DNA of 64,000 nt from Sphingopyxis macrogoltabida (GTDB taxonomy: Bacteria; Pseudomonadota; Alphaproteobacteria; Sphingomonadales; Sphingomonadaceae). Location: positions 4,712,501 to 4,776,500 of the forward strand of contig NZ_CP009429.1 of assembly GCF_001314325.1 (NCBI RefSeq), written 5' to 3'. Position numbers and translations under genes: made by a program. Positions 45,331 to 53,372 of this stretch are shown one piece after another (within the stretch, counting starts at the first letter, position 1; each line of letters begins with the position of its first letter). The notes under the pieces are model-generated. The model made no database searches. It was not told the DNA's origin and saw only the letters and a list, made by a program, of their open reading frames with translations.

Positions 45331-46662
45331 CTAGATCGCGCTCAGCAGCGCTTGCATCGTCTCGCGGGCGACCTGGATCGTGCGCGCCGCCGCCGAATAG
45401 GCCTGCTGGAAACGCATGAGGTCGGCCGCCTCGCGATCGAGATCGACTTCGCTGACCGTGCCGCGCGCCGCCGCAGCGGCATCGGCGCGCGTCGTCGCGG
45501 CGGCATCCTGCGCGCGCGCCGAAGCGGTCGCCTGCGACTGCGACGCCATATGCCCCGCCCATTTCGATTCGGGGTCGTTCGCCCCGCGCATCGCGCCGAA
45601 CGCCAGCATATTGCCATTGGCACCGCTCGCGTCGGCGGCGGCGACCTGATCGGCGGTCAAGGGCACGGCGGTCAGCGTGGCGGCGCTGCCCGTCCCGGTG
45701 AACAGCGCGGCGCCGGGATTGCCATCGGCGTCGGTTCCGGCCTGATGCGCAGCGTTGAGCTGGCCGGCGAAATCGCTCGCCATCGTGTCGAGCGCCGCGC
45801 GCTGGTCGGCGACATGGTTCGATGCTTCGGCAAGGCCGGCGAGCGACCCGGTCGCGGTGGTGAAGGGGGCGCCGCCGGCAAGCGAGAAGGAGACGCGGCC
45901 GTCGGCGGCAGTGGTTGCAGTGACCGGCGTCACCACGCCCCCGCCGACGAGGATATCGCCGCTCGCCGTCGCGCGCAGCGTCGCCGCGCCGCGATCGTCG
46001 AAGCTGGCGGTCACCCCGCCCTGCGCCGAAAGCTGGTCGATCAGCCGGTCGCGCTCGTCGAGCAACGTCGCTTCGCCCGTCGAACCGGGCCGCGCCTTGC
46101 GCAGCCCGACATTGATCTGTTCGAGCGCATTCAGGTCGGCGTTGAACTGGTCGACCGCGCTGGTCGCGGCGTCCGAAATCCCGTCCGCCATGTCCGAAAG
46201 CTGCCCTGCGGCGGTGCGAAAGCCCGACGCGACATCGTCGACCGCCTGCAGGAACTGGCTGCGCAGCGTCCGGTTCGACGGATCGGCGGTCAGCTCGTCG
46301 GCGGTCGTGAAGACCTTCGTCAGCCCCGTCTTGATACCGTTCGTCTCGTCGCTGAGCGCGGTTTCGACGCGGTCCAGCCAGGCAAGCTTGGTCCCGGCGC
46401 GCTCGGCATCGCCCGAAGATATCCGGGCGTCGGCATTCAGCCAGGCATCGACCGAGCGGCTGAGTCCCTTGATGGTAACGCCGCCGGGGCTGACATTGGC
46501 GCGCACGAACGGCGTATCGCCCGCCCCCAGCGCCTCGCCGAGCTGGAGCGTCCGCCGCGCATAGCCCGGCGTCTGCGCATTGGCGATATTGTCGCCGACC
46601 GTCGCAAGCGCGCGCGAATAGGCGCGCAGCCCGCTCGCGCCGATGCCCAGAAGGTCGCTCAT
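45331..46662 (-). CDS. flgK: Flagellar hook-filament junction protein FlgK (HAP1)
   Basis: 443 aa. N-terminal rod/hook motif LLGIGASGLRAYSRALATVGDNIANAQTPGYARRTLQL, a middle region with DQLSAQGGVTASFDDRGAATL, and the C-terminal FlgEFG-type helix EADLMRFQQAYSAAARTIQVARETMQALLSAI. It makes the first junction ring on the hook. It overlaps flgJ by 4 nt. At 443 residues it is shorter than the roughly 550 of enteric FlgK. Confidence 0.95.
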   Translation of the reverse strand: MSDLLGIGASGLRAYSRALATVGDNIANAQTPGYARRTLQLGEALGAGDTPFVRANVSPGGVTIKGLSRSVDAWLNADARISSGDAERAGTKLAWLDRVETALSDETNGIKTGLTKVFTTADELTADPSNRTLRSQFLQAVDDVASGFRTAAGQLSDMADGISDAATSAVDQFNADLNALEQINVGLRKARPGSTGEATLLDERDRLIDQLSAQGGVTASFDDRGAATLRATASGDILVGGGVVTPVTATTAADGRVSFSLAGGAPFTTATGSLAGLAEASNHVADQRAALDTMASDFAGQLNAAHQAGTDADGNPGAALFTGTGSAATLTAVPLTADQVAAADASGANGNMLAFGAMRGANDPESKWAGHMASQSQATASARAQDAAATTRADAAAAARGTVSEVDLDREAADLMRFQQAYSAAARTIQVARETMQALLSAI

Positions 46663-46967
46663 TGCACCACTCCGGCCTGGCTCGCGGCGCGGCCGCGGAA
46701 CTGCGCCTCGACCATGTCGGCGATACCGAACTGGCGCATCGCGGCGATGCTGTCGGCGGTCTTGGCGTCGGCCATCTCGCGGAAATTGTCGGTGGCGCTC
46801 GACCCGAAGATATCGTCGCCGAGCTTCGCTTGGCGCATCGACGCGAGGAGCTGGCGCAGGATGACCGCTTCGAAGGCCTCGGCCGCCTTGCGCAGGCCGC
46901 CGTCGCCGCCGCCTCCCGCGGCCGCAGGGGCCGGGGTGGCACGAACCGAAGAAATGGGCGTCGTCAT
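46659..46967 (-). CDS. flgJ: Flagellar rod-binding protein, single-domain FlgJ
   Basis: 102 aa containing only the rod-cap domain: LRKAAEAFEAVILRQLLASMRQAKLGDDIFGSSATDNFREMADAKTADSIAAM. The muramidase domain of two-domain FlgJ proteins is absent; a separate lytic transglycosylase gene lies at 54060. It should help rod assembly in the periplasm after type III export. It overlaps flgK and flgI by 4 nt each. Confidence 0.9.
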   Translation of the reverse strand: MTTPISSVRATPAPAAAGGGGDGGLRKAAEAFEAVILRQLLASMRQAKLGDDIFGSSATDNFREMADAKTADSIAAMRQFGIADMVEAQFRGRAASQAGVVQ

Positions 46968-48073
46968 ATGATCACCAGTTCTGCAGTGAGCGCGCCAGCC
47001 TGGCTCAGCGCCTCGAGGATGGCGACAAGGTCGCCGGGTGCGACACCGAGCCGGTTGATCGCATCGACCAGTTCGGCAAGCGACGCCGACGGTTTCATCA
47101 GATACACCGGACGGGCTTCTTCATTCACCGTGATGTCGCTCGATTCTTCGACCGCGGTCTGGCCGCGGCTGAACGGCGCCGGCTGGACGACCATCGGCGA
47201 TTCCTTGATCGACACGGTCATCTTGCCCTGCGTTACCGCAGCGGTGCCGACGCGCACTGCGCCGTTGATCACGACCGTGCCGGTGCGCGCGTTGACGATC
47301 ACCTTGGCAGGCGGATCGGCGCGCTCGACGCCCAAATTCTCGATCTGCGACATCAGCCGCATGCGGTCGTCGCCGTTGCCGGCGGCGCGGATCGCGATGC
47401 TGGCGCCGTCGATCATCGACGCGCTGCCCGGGATCGCCGCGTTGATCGCGTCGGCGACGCGCTTCGCATTGGTGGCGTCGAACTGGTGGAGGTTGAAGGT
47501 CAGCCAGTCGCCGGTCGCAAAGCCGGTGTCGACCGCGCGCTCGACCGTCGCGCCATTTGCGATGCGGCCGCTCGACGGGACATTGACCGTCAGCTTCGAC
47601 CCGTCGGCGGCATCGACGCCGAGCCCGCCGATGACGAGGTTGCCCTGCACCATCGCATAGATCTGGCCGTCGGCGCCATAGAGCGGCGCGAGCACGAGCG
47701 TGCCGCCGCGCAGGCTCTTGGCCTTGCCGATCGCCGAGACGGTGACGTCAAGACGCTGGCCGGGCTTGGCGAAGGGCGGCAGTTCGGCGGTGACCATCAC
47801 CGCCGCGGCATTCTTGAGCGCCGGGTTGAGCCCCGGCGGCAAGGTCAGCCCGAAGCGCGAGATCGCGCCCTTCATGCCGAGCGTCGAATAGTCGAGGCTG
47901 TCGTCGCCCGTCCCCGCAAGCCCGACGACGATGCCGTAGCCGGTGAGCTGGTTGGCGCGCAGGCCCTGGAACTGGCCCATATCCTTGATCCGCTGCGCCG
48001 ACGCCGGTGCGGCGAAGGCAAAGCTGGCGAGGAGCAGCATCAGGAAGGCGATGAGGGCGGGACGCTGGGTCAC
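46964..48073 (-). CDS. flgI: Flagellar P-ring protein FlgI
   Basis: 369 aa with a Sec signal peptide (LIAFLMLLLASFAFAAPASAQ). FlgI motifs are clear: RIKDMGQFQGLRANQLTGYGIVVGLAGTGD at the mature start and VTVNEEARPVYLMKPSASLAELVDAINRLGVAPGDLVAILEALSQAGAL at the end. It forms the periplasmic P-ring bushing around the rod and needs FlgA (52494) for assembly. Confidence 0.97.
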   Translation of the reverse strand: MTQRPALIAFLMLLLASFAFAAPASAQRIKDMGQFQGLRANQLTGYGIVVGLAGTGDDSLDYSTLGMKGAISRFGLTLPPGLNPALKNAAAVMVTAELPPFAKPGQRLDVTVSAIGKAKSLRGGTLVLAPLYGADGQIYAMVQGNLVIGGLGVDAADGSKLTVNVPSSGRIANGATVERAVDTGFATGDWLTFNLHQFDATNAKRVADAINAAIPGSASMIDGASIAIRAAGNGDDRMRLMSQIENLGVERADPPAKVIVNARTGTVVINGAVRVGTAAVTQGKMTVSIKESPMVVQPAPFSRGQTAVEESSDITVNEEARPVYLMKPSASLAELVDAINRLGVAPGDLVAILEALSQAGALTAELVII

Positions 48074-48084
48074 TTCGATATTCC

Positions 48085-48744
48085 TTAGAAGGGGCTGATG
48101 ATCGAGAAGAAGCGCTGCAGCCAGCCCTGCTGGCTGGCGCGGGCGATCTCGCCCTTGCCGACGTAACGGATGTTCGCATTGGCGACGCGGGTCGACAGGA
48201 TGCGGTTGTCGGGGCTGATGTCGATCGCGCGGACGATGCCGGCAATCTGCACCCGCTCGTCGCCGCGGTTGAGGGTGAGCAATTTCTCGCCCTTCACCAG
48301 CATCGTGCCGTTCGGATAGACGGCGGCGACGGTCACGCTGACTTCGCCCGACAGCGCGTTCGACTGCGATGCGTCGCCCTTGCCCTTGAACTGCTGACCG
48401 CCGCCCATCGCGACGTCGCTCGGGTTGAACAGCGACAGCGGGCCGGTCGACGGCGGCGTCAGGCCGATATTGCCGTCGCGCTGCGTCCCCGCGGCGTTGC
48501 TCTTCGTCGCGGCGGTGCGCTCGACGAGCTGGATGGTGATGATGTCGCCGACCTGCCCCGCGCGTCCGCCCGAGGTGAGCGGTACATAGGCACCCTGAAA
48601 GATCGAACCGTTCGCCGGCGGCGCCGGCGGCGGCGCGGGCATGGTGACCGAAAAGGCGTCGGGCGCGACCTTGTCCTTCGCGTGGCCCGTCACCGGCGCC
48701 AGCGCGAGCAGGGTCAGCAGGCCCTTAGAGAGTCTGCGTCGCAT
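48085..48744 (-). CDS. flgH: Flagellar L-ring protein FlgH, without lipobox
   Basis: 219 aa. The L-ring core is clear: SIFQGAYVPLTSGGRAGQVGDIITIQLVERTAATK and AGIVRAIDISPDNRILSTRVANANIRYVGKGEI. Most FlgH proteins are lipoproteins with Cys after the signal; here the N-terminus (RRRLSKGLLTLLALAPVTGH then AKDK) looks like a plain signal peptide and the whole protein has no Cys. The start overlaps the flgG 3' end by 20 nt; no other start adds a lipobox. Confidence 0.94.
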   Translation of the reverse strand: MRRRLSKGLLTLLALAPVTGHAKDKVAPDAFSVTMPAPPPAPPANGSIFQGAYVPLTSGGRAGQVGDIITIQLVERTAATKSNAAGTQRDGNIGLTPPSTGPLSLFNPSDVAMGGGQQFKGKGDASQSNALSGEVSVTVAAVYPNGTMLVKGEKLLTLNRGDERVQIAGIVRAIDISPDNRILSTRVANANIRYVGKGEIARASQQGWLQRFFSIISPF

Positions 48745-49513
48745 TTTTCATCATCTCGTCGGTGGCCTGGATCATCTTCGAATTGACCTCATAGGCGCGC
48801 TGCGTCTCGATCATGTCGACGAGTTCCTCGACGACATTGACGTTCGATCCCTCGAGCATGCCGCCGCGCAGCGTGCCGCGGCCTTCTTCGCCCGCGGCAC
48901 CGACCTGCGGCGCCCCCGAAGCGGCGGTCTCGATCAGCATATTGTCGCCGATCGCCTGCAGCCCCGCGGGGTTGGCGAAGCGCGCGATCTCGATCTTGCC
49001 GAGTTCGGTCGTTTCGGCATCGCCCTGAAGCTGCGCCGAGACGGTGCCGTCGGCGCCGATCGTGATGCCGGTCGCGCCGTCGGGGATCTGGATCGCCGGC
49101 TGGACGGGCTTGCCGTCCGAGGTGACGATCGTCCCTTCGGGCGAGGTGGTGAAATTGCCGGCGCGGGTATAGCCGGTGCGCCCGTCGGGCATCAGCACCT
49201 GAAAGAAGCCGGCGCCGTCGATCGCGACGTCGAGCCCGTTGCCGGTGGTCGCAAAGCTGCCCTGCGTGTCGATGCGCGCGGTGCCCGCGAGCGAGACGCC
49301 GGTGCCGAGGTTGAGCCCGATCGCATAGCGGTTCTCCGCCGACGACGGCGCGCCCGGCTGGGTCATCATCTGATAGCTCAGGGTTTCGAAATTGGCGCGG
49401 TCGCGCTTGAAACCCGTCGTGTTGACGTTGGCGAGGTTGTTCGCGATCACCTGCATCCGAAAGCCCTGGGCATCCAGACCGGTCCGCGCGACGTGCAAGG
49501 CACCGAAGCTCAT
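48725..49513 (-). CDS. flgG: Flagellar distal rod protein FlgG
   Basis: 262 aa from the ATG at 49513 behind AAGGAG. N-terminal ALHVARTGLDAQGFRMQVIANNLANVNTTGFKRDRANFE, the domain VAIDGAGFFQVLMPDGRTGYTRAGNF, and C-terminal SNVNVVEELVDMIETQRAYEVNSKMIQATDEMM all match FlgG. It builds the distal rod that passes through the P- and L-rings. Confidence 0.96.
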   Translation of the reverse strand: MSFGALHVARTGLDAQGFRMQVIANNLANVNTTGFKRDRANFETLSYQMMTQPGAPSSAENRYAIGLNLGTGVSLAGTARIDTQGSFATTGNGLDVAIDGAGFFQVLMPDGRTGYTRAGNFTTSPEGTIVTSDGKPVQPAIQIPDGATGITIGADGTVSAQLQGDAETTELGKIEIARFANPAGLQAIGDNMLIETAASGAPQVGAAGEEGRGTLRGGMLEGSNVNVVEELVDMIETQRAYEVNSKMIQATDEMMKNATQTL

Positions 49514-49524
49514 TATCTTTCTCC

Positions 49525-50262
49525 TTAACGGGGTAGCTGCATCAGATTCGCCGTCGCGCTGTCCATTTCGCGCGCGTCGTCGATCAGCTTGAGTTGCGAA
49601 TCCCAGGCCTTGCTGGCCTCGATCATGTCGACGAGGGCGACCGTCGCGGTGACGTTCGAGCCTTCGATCGAGCGGGTGATAACCCGCGCCTCGGGATCGT
49701 CGGGCAAGATGCCGCCGCCCTTGACGCGGAACAGATTGTCGAGCCCCTTGACGATCTCCGATCCCGTCGGGGTCGCGAGCCGCAGCCGGTCGACCTGCTG
49801 CGGATTTTGGGGATCGCCGCCGGCGGGGACGACAAAGACCCGGCCTTCGTCGTCGATCGTCACCGAATCGGCGGGCGGGATGGTGACCGGGCCCTGCGTT
49901 CCCTGCACCGGATGGCCGTCGCCGGTCGAGAGCAGCCCGCTCGGCGCGACCATCAGGTCGCCGCGCCGCGTATAGGCCTCTTCGCCATCGGGCGCCTGCA
50001 CGACGAGCATCGCATCGCCCTGCATCGCGATGTCGAGGTCGCGCCCGGTGGCGGCGATCGTGCCGGCGCGCATGTCGGCGCCGATCACTTCCTCGGACGA
50101 CATCGCCCGGCCGCCATTGCCGTTCAGCCACAGCGCCTGCGATTCGGCCATGTCGGCGCGAAAGCCCGGCGTCTGCGCGTTGGCGAGATTGTTCGCGGTC
50201 GCCGTCTGCCGGGCCATGCTGCCCCGCATCGCGGTGAGGCTGGTATAGATGACGCGGTCCAT
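49525..50262 (-). CDS. flgF: Flagellar proximal rod protein FlgF
   Basis: 245 aa. It opens MDRVIYTSLTAMRGSMARQTATANNLANAQTPGFRADMAE, as FlgF proteins do, with a central domain MQGDAMLVVQAPDGEEAYTRRGDLMV and the C-terminal EGSNVTATVALVDMIEASKAWDSQLKLI. It forms part of the rod between FlgB/C and FlgG. It sits 11 bp from flgG. Confidence 0.95.
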   Translation of the reverse strand: MDRVIYTSLTAMRGSMARQTATANNLANAQTPGFRADMAESQALWLNGNGGRAMSSEEVIGADMRAGTIAATGRDLDIAMQGDAMLVVQAPDGEEAYTRRGDLMVAPSGLLSTGDGHPVQGTQGPVTIPPADSVTIDDEGRVFVVPAGGDPQNPQQVDRLRLATPTGSEIVKGLDNLFRVKGGGILPDDPEARVITRSIEGSNVTATVALVDMIEASKAWDSQLKLIDDAREMDSATANLMQLPR

Positions 50263-50297
50263 GATGGTCCTTTCGGCAGGCGGCGGTCAGCGGCGGA

Positions 50298-51125
50298 TCA
50301 GCGGAGGCCGATGATCGTCTGGGTCAGCGCGGACGCGCCCTCGATCGCCTTGGCATTCGCCTGGAAATTGCGCTGCGCGGCGATCAGCATCACCAGTTCC
50401 TCGGTGATATCGACGTTCGAGCGTTCGAGCGCGCCCGACTGGATCGAGCCCATCGGACCGTTCGTCGCGGCGTCGATCGTCGGCGGGCCGCTGTCGCCGG
50501 TCGACTGCCAGTGCGAATCGCCGATCGGGCGCAGCCCTTCCATCGCGGGGAAGGTCGCCATCGCGATCTTGCCGAGCGTCTGGTCCGAACCGTCGGCGAA
50601 GGTCGCCGTGGCGAGGCCGTCGAGGCCGATCGAGATGTTGACGAGCGCCGCGTCGGGGTTGCCCGGCGCGTGCTGCGGCACGACGAAATCCTGCGTCGAG
50701 GCAAGGTCGCGGCTGGTGACGTTGCCGTCGGCGTCGACCGGCAGCAGTTGCAGCGTCGCGCCGGTCGAATCGACGACCCGGCCGTCCTCGAGCGGCGAGA
50801 AGGAGCCGTTGCGGGTATAGGTGACTTGGTTGCGCGGCGCTTCGCCCTTCACGACGAACATGCCATCGCCGATGACCGCCATGTCGAACGTCTTTTCGCT
50901 CGATTCATACGACCCTTGCGTGAACTGCTGGGTGATGCCGCTGAGGCGCGTGCCCTGCCCGGCCACCGTCTTCGTCGACTGGTTCGGCGAAGCGGCGAAG
51001 ATGTCGCCGAACTCGGCCTTGCTACGCTTGAAGCCGATCGAGCCGGCGTTGGCGATATTGTTCGAGACGACCGACATTTCGGTCTGGGCGCCCTTGAGGC
51101 CCGAAAGCGAGGTGTAGAACGACAT
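50298..51125 (-). CDS. flgE: Flagellar hook protein FlgE (short form)
   Basis: 275 aa. N-terminal SFYTSLSGLKGAQTEMSVVSNNIANAGSIGFKRSKAEFGDIFA and C-terminal LERSNVDITEELVMLIAAQRNFQANAKAIEGASALTQTIIGL identify FlgE, and it lies between flgD and flgF. Typical FlgE proteins have about 400 residues with outer D2/D3 domains; this one is barely longer than FlgG, so most surface domain seems missing. The hook should still assemble from D0/D1. No sign of truncation by mutation. Confidence 0.9.
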   Translation of the reverse strand: MSFYTSLSGLKGAQTEMSVVSNNIANAGSIGFKRSKAEFGDIFAASPNQSTKTVAGQGTRLSGITQQFTQGSYESSEKTFDMAVIGDGMFVVKGEAPRNQVTYTRNGSFSPLEDGRVVDSTGATLQLLPVDADGNVTSRDLASTQDFVVPQHAPGNPDAALVNISIGLDGLATATFADGSDQTLGKIAMATFPAMEGLRPIGDSHWQSTGDSGPPTIDAATNGPMGSIQSGALERSNVDITEELVMLIAAQRNFQANAKAIEGASALTQTIIGLR

Positions 51126-51135
51126 GAGCTTTTCC

Positions 51136-51456
51136 TTACTGCGTGCTGTTGGTGTCGGCGGTGGTGTCGGTCGCGGGCGCCGGGGTGGCGGCCTTGATGT
51201 CCTGCAGCAGCGCGGTCTGCGCCTTGAGCTGGTCGGAGATCTGCTGGAGCGTCGTGTTCGTCTCGGTAATCCCGGCGAGGCTCGAAAATTGCGCCATCTG
51301 CGCGACCATCGCCTGGTTATCGACCGGGTTGAACGGGTCCTGCTGGCTGAGCTGCGCGGTCATCAGGCGCAGGAAATCGCTCTGCCCCATCTGCTGCCCG
51401 CTGCCCTTCGGCTGGAGCACGACATTGCTGTTGTTGGTGACGCTGTTCACGGCCAT
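51136..51456 (-). CDS. flgD: Flagellar hook cap protein FlgD (N-terminal domain only)
   Basis: 106 aa. The conserved FlgD motif QMGQSDFLRLMTAQLSQQDPFNPVDNQAMVAQMAQFSSLAGI fills residues 22-63, then a short helical and Ala/Thr-rich tail (ATPAPATDTTADTNSTQ) ends the protein. Usual FlgD proteins have about 220 residues with a C-terminal Ig/Tudor-like half; that half is absent and the downstream DNA is flgE. It acts as the scaffold for hook growth. Confidence 0.92.
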   Translation of the reverse strand: MAVNSVTNNSNVVLQPKGSGQQMGQSDFLRLMTAQLSQQDPFNPVDNQAMVAQMAQFSSLAGITETNTTLQQISDQLKAQTALLQDIKAATPAPATDTTADTNSTQ

Positions 51457-51457
51457 C

Positions 51458-51865
51458 TTACTGTCCCATCCTCAAGGTTTCGTTGATCAGGCCCTTCGCG
51501 GTTTCGAGGACCTGGACATTGTTCTGATACTGGCGAGCGGTCTCGACCATCTCGACCAGCTCGGCGGCGCTATCGACCGCGGCTTCCCAGACGTTGCCGT
51601 CCTTGTCGGCCAAGGGGTTGCTGGGGTCGTGCCGTTTCGACGGCGCCATCTTGCCGACGGTGACCTGGTCGACCTGCACCGTTGCGCGGCCATGATCGTC
51701 CATCACGGTGCGGAACACCGGCTTCATCGAACGAAAGGCGCCCGCCTCGCTCCCCGCGACGGTCCCCGCATTGGCGAGGTTCGAGGCGGTCGTGTTGAGG
51801 CGGACGAGCTGCGCCGACATCGCGCGGCCGCTGATGTCGAAGACCGAGAAATTGTTCATCGTCAT
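51458..51865 (-). CDS. flgC: Flagellar proximal rod protein FlgC
   Basis: 135 aa with the FlgC signature SVFDISGRAMSAQLVRLNTTASNLANAGTV at the start and ELVEMVETARQYQNNVQVLETAKGLINETLRMGQ at the end. It is a rod subunit. It overlaps flgB by 4 nt and ends 1 bp before flgD. Confidence 0.96.
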   Translation of the reverse strand: MTMNNFSVFDISGRAMSAQLVRLNTTASNLANAGTVAGSEAGAFRSMKPVFRTVMDDHGRATVQVDQVTVGKMAPSKRHDPSNPLADKDGNVWEAAVDSAAELVEMVETARQYQNNVQVLETAKGLINETLRMGQ

Positions 51866-52212
51866 TCGCCCTTGATCGCGCGGGTCAGCGTGTTGACGCG
51901 GCCCGAGAGGAAAGCGAGGCTCGACCGGTAGGCGAGCGCATTTTCGGCAAACGCCGTCTGCTCGGTCGCCATCTCGACGGTGTTGCCGTCGAGCGAGGAC
52001 TGGACCGGGACGCGATAGGCAATCGCACCCTGCATCGCGTCGGCGGCCGAACCGCCCTGCTGCGCAAGGTCGAGCGCTTTCGAGAAATCAAGGTCGCGCG
52101 CCTTGTAATTGGGCGTCGCGGCATTGGCGATGTTCGACGCGAGCAGCATCATGCGCTGGCTGCGGAGCTGGAGCGCCGTCGCGTGCAGGCCAAAAAGCTT
52201 TTCGGATGCCAT
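51862..52212 (-). CDS. flgB: Flagellar proximal rod protein FlgB
   Basis: 116 aa from the ATG at 52212 behind AAGGA. It has the rod motif LHATALQLRSQRMMLLASNIANAATPNYKARDLDFSKAL and a C-terminal helix EMATEQTAFAENALAYRSSLAFLSGRVNTLTRAIKG. It is the first gene of the flgBCDEFGHIJKL operon, 79 bp downstream of a sigma-54 -12 element. A longer open frame upstream is not protein-like. Confidence 0.95.
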   Translation of the reverse strand: MASEKLFGLHATALQLRSQRMMLLASNIANAATPNYKARDLDFSKALDLAQQGGSAADAMQGAIAYRVPVQSSLDGNTVEMATEQTAFAENALAYRSSLAFLSGRVNTLTRAIKGE

Positions 52213-52290
52213 CGTACCATTCCTTCTTTTGCCGCGGAGCCCTTGGTCGGCGGTCGCCGGCGCGGGTGCGCGGAAAAACGGAAGGAACGA

Positions 52291-52306
52291 TGCAATCACC
52301 GTGCCA
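52291..52306 (-). promoter_or_regulatory. Sigma-54 promoter of the flgB operon
   Basis: On the minus strand TGGCACGGTGATTGCA, a full match to TGGCACG-N4-TTGCW with GG and GC spaced by exactly 10 bp. It lies in the 281-bp divergent region flgB-flgA, near AT-rich DNA (52309-52340). Confidence 0.88.
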
Positions 52307-52380
52307 AAAGATATTTTTCCATATTTTTCATATATTTGAATGAGAGCCACGGCACTCCGGCGACGGCCATTCCGGCGTCA

Positions 52381-52394
52381 GTCAAAAGTTTGAC
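52381..52394. promoter_or_regulatory. Inverted repeat, possible activator site between flgB and flgA
   Basis: GTCAAA-AG-TTTGAC is a perfect inverted repeat 44 bp upstream of the flgA sigma-54 promoter and 75 bp upstream of the flgB one. That is a plausible place for the FleQ-like activator; no binding evidence exists. Confidence 0.4.
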
Positions 52395-52437
52395 GGCGCC
52401 CGCCGCGGCGCCACGCAAAGCCGCAGCAAAGCACGAC

Positions 52438-52453
52438 TGGCACGTTTCCTGCT
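52438..52453 (+). promoter_or_regulatory. Sigma-54 promoter of flgA
   Basis: TGGCACGTTTCCTGCT has the -24 GG (52439-52440) and -12 GC (52451-52452) with a 10-bp gap; one base differs from TGGCACG-N4-TTGCW. It lies 41 bp before flgA. Confidence 0.75.
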
Positions 52454-52493
52454 TTCATATCCGCGACCATTTTGGACCTGAAGGAGATGGATC

Positions 52494-53012
52494 ATGGTTC
52501 GCAAGACAAGCACCTGGCGCGTTGCCGGCATCGCCGCCTGCATGGCCGCCGCACCCGTCGCCCATGCCCAGCAAGCCAGCGAGGACTGGCAGACGATCGA
52601 CGTACTCACCGCGATGGTGGCGAATGCGATGGGCCGCTCGGCGACCCCGATCGACCGCCGCATCAAGCTGGCGCGCTGCCCCGAACAGGCATCGGTCACC
52701 GCGATCGACGCCCAGACGCTCGCGGTCCGCTGCCCTTCGCTCGGCTGGCGCCTCCGCGTCCCGATGACCGGTCCCGCCGGCGTCACCCCGACGCAGGCGA
52801 GCTACGCCCGCCCGGCGGCCGCCGCACCGGTGATCCGCCGCGGCGACAATGTCCGCGTGACGATCGACACCGAAAGCTTTTCGATCAGCTACGCCGCAAC
52901 CGCGTCCGAAGACGGCCGCGTCGGCGAAACGATCGCCCTCAGGGGCGGCGACGCCAAGAGCACACTCAGCGCCACCGTCACCGGCCCCGGCCGGGCCCGC
53001 CTCGCCGACTAG
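52494..53012 (+). CDS. flgA: Flagellar P-ring assembly chaperone FlgA
   Basis: 172 aa with a Sec signal peptide (VAGIAACMAAAPVAHAQ). The mature part has CPSLGWRLRVPM and the C-terminal SAF-like region VIRRGDNVRVTIDTESFSISYAATASEDGRVGETIALRG that typifies FlgA. It helps FlgI form the P-ring in the periplasm. It is divergent from the flgB operon and behind its own sigma-54 promoter; a terminator follows. Confidence 0.9.
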   Translation: MVRKTSTWRVAGIAACMAAAPVAHAQQASEDWQTIDVLTAMVANAMGRSATPIDRRIKLARCPEQASVTAIDAQTLAVRCPSLGWRLRVPMTGPAGVTPTQASYARPAAAAPVIRRGDNVRVTIDTESFSISYAATASEDGRVGETIALRGGDAKSTLSATVTGPGRARLAD

Positions 53013-53039
53013 AATTTCACCCCCTGCTGGTCGCATCGG

Positions 53040-53080
53040 CCCGGCGGCTGTCGATTTTCCGACGCCGCCGGGTTTTCGTC
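53040..53080 (+). terminator. Rho-independent terminator of flgA
   Basis: CCCGGCGGC (53040-53048) pairs with GCCGCCGGG (53064-53072), extended by GTCG/CGAC across one bulged base, and is followed by TTTTCGTC. It lies 27 bp after the flgA stop. It separates flgA from flgM. Confidence 0.8.
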
Positions 53081-53146
53081 GTTGGCATTGGGAATTTGTG
53101 GCCGGTGGCGGCCTTGGGGTGGTGAGGGGACGCTGCTTAAGCCACC

Positions 53147-53224
53147 TTCGTCATCCCGGACTTGATCCGGGATCCATTGCGGCGCTGAAGTCATGGACCC
53201 CGGATCAAGTCCGGGGTGACGAAG
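53147..53224. repeat. REP-like inverted repeat pair, type A
   Basis: TTCGTCATCCCGGACTTGAT and its mirror ending GGGGTGACGAA span 53147-53224. They match the units at 12385 and 19315. They fill much of the 360-bp gap between flgA and flgM. The rest of this gap holds the flgA terminator, a GCCGATAA sequence resembling a FliA -10 at 53267 without a good -35, and the inverted repeat at 53337. Confidence 0.85.
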
Positions 53225-53336
53225 GATTGAAAGTCGCGTTTCGGCCGTAATGCGCCGATAATCGCGTCCGTGTCATTTTTCCGGCACCACCCCTTAATCC
53301 TCCCCGTCACCGTCCGTTAAAGCCTTCGATACGGCG

Positions 53337-53354
53337 CCGTCACTTTTCTGACGG
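53337..53354. promoter_or_regulatory. Inverted repeat before flgM
   Basis: CCGTCA-CTTTTC-TGACGG lies 18 bp upstream of the flgM start, just before its AAGGAGG ribosome site. It might be an operator or an RNA hairpin affecting flgM translation. No function is shown. Confidence 0.35.
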
Positions 53355-53372
53355 ACGGCCAAGGAGGCGAAG

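Noticed and set aside
44486..46942. 818-codon minus-strand frame spanning flgK and flgL
   Set aside because: Only its last 276 codons are FlgL; the upstream part is the flgK region read in the wrong frame.
48725..50131. 468-codon frame as an extended FlgG
   Set aside because: The N-terminal 200 codons are flgF in another frame; FlgG starts at 49513 with an AAGGAG site.
53267..53274. GCCGATAA as a FliA promoter for flgM
   Set aside because: The -10-like sequence is good, but no acceptable -35 lies at the right distance.
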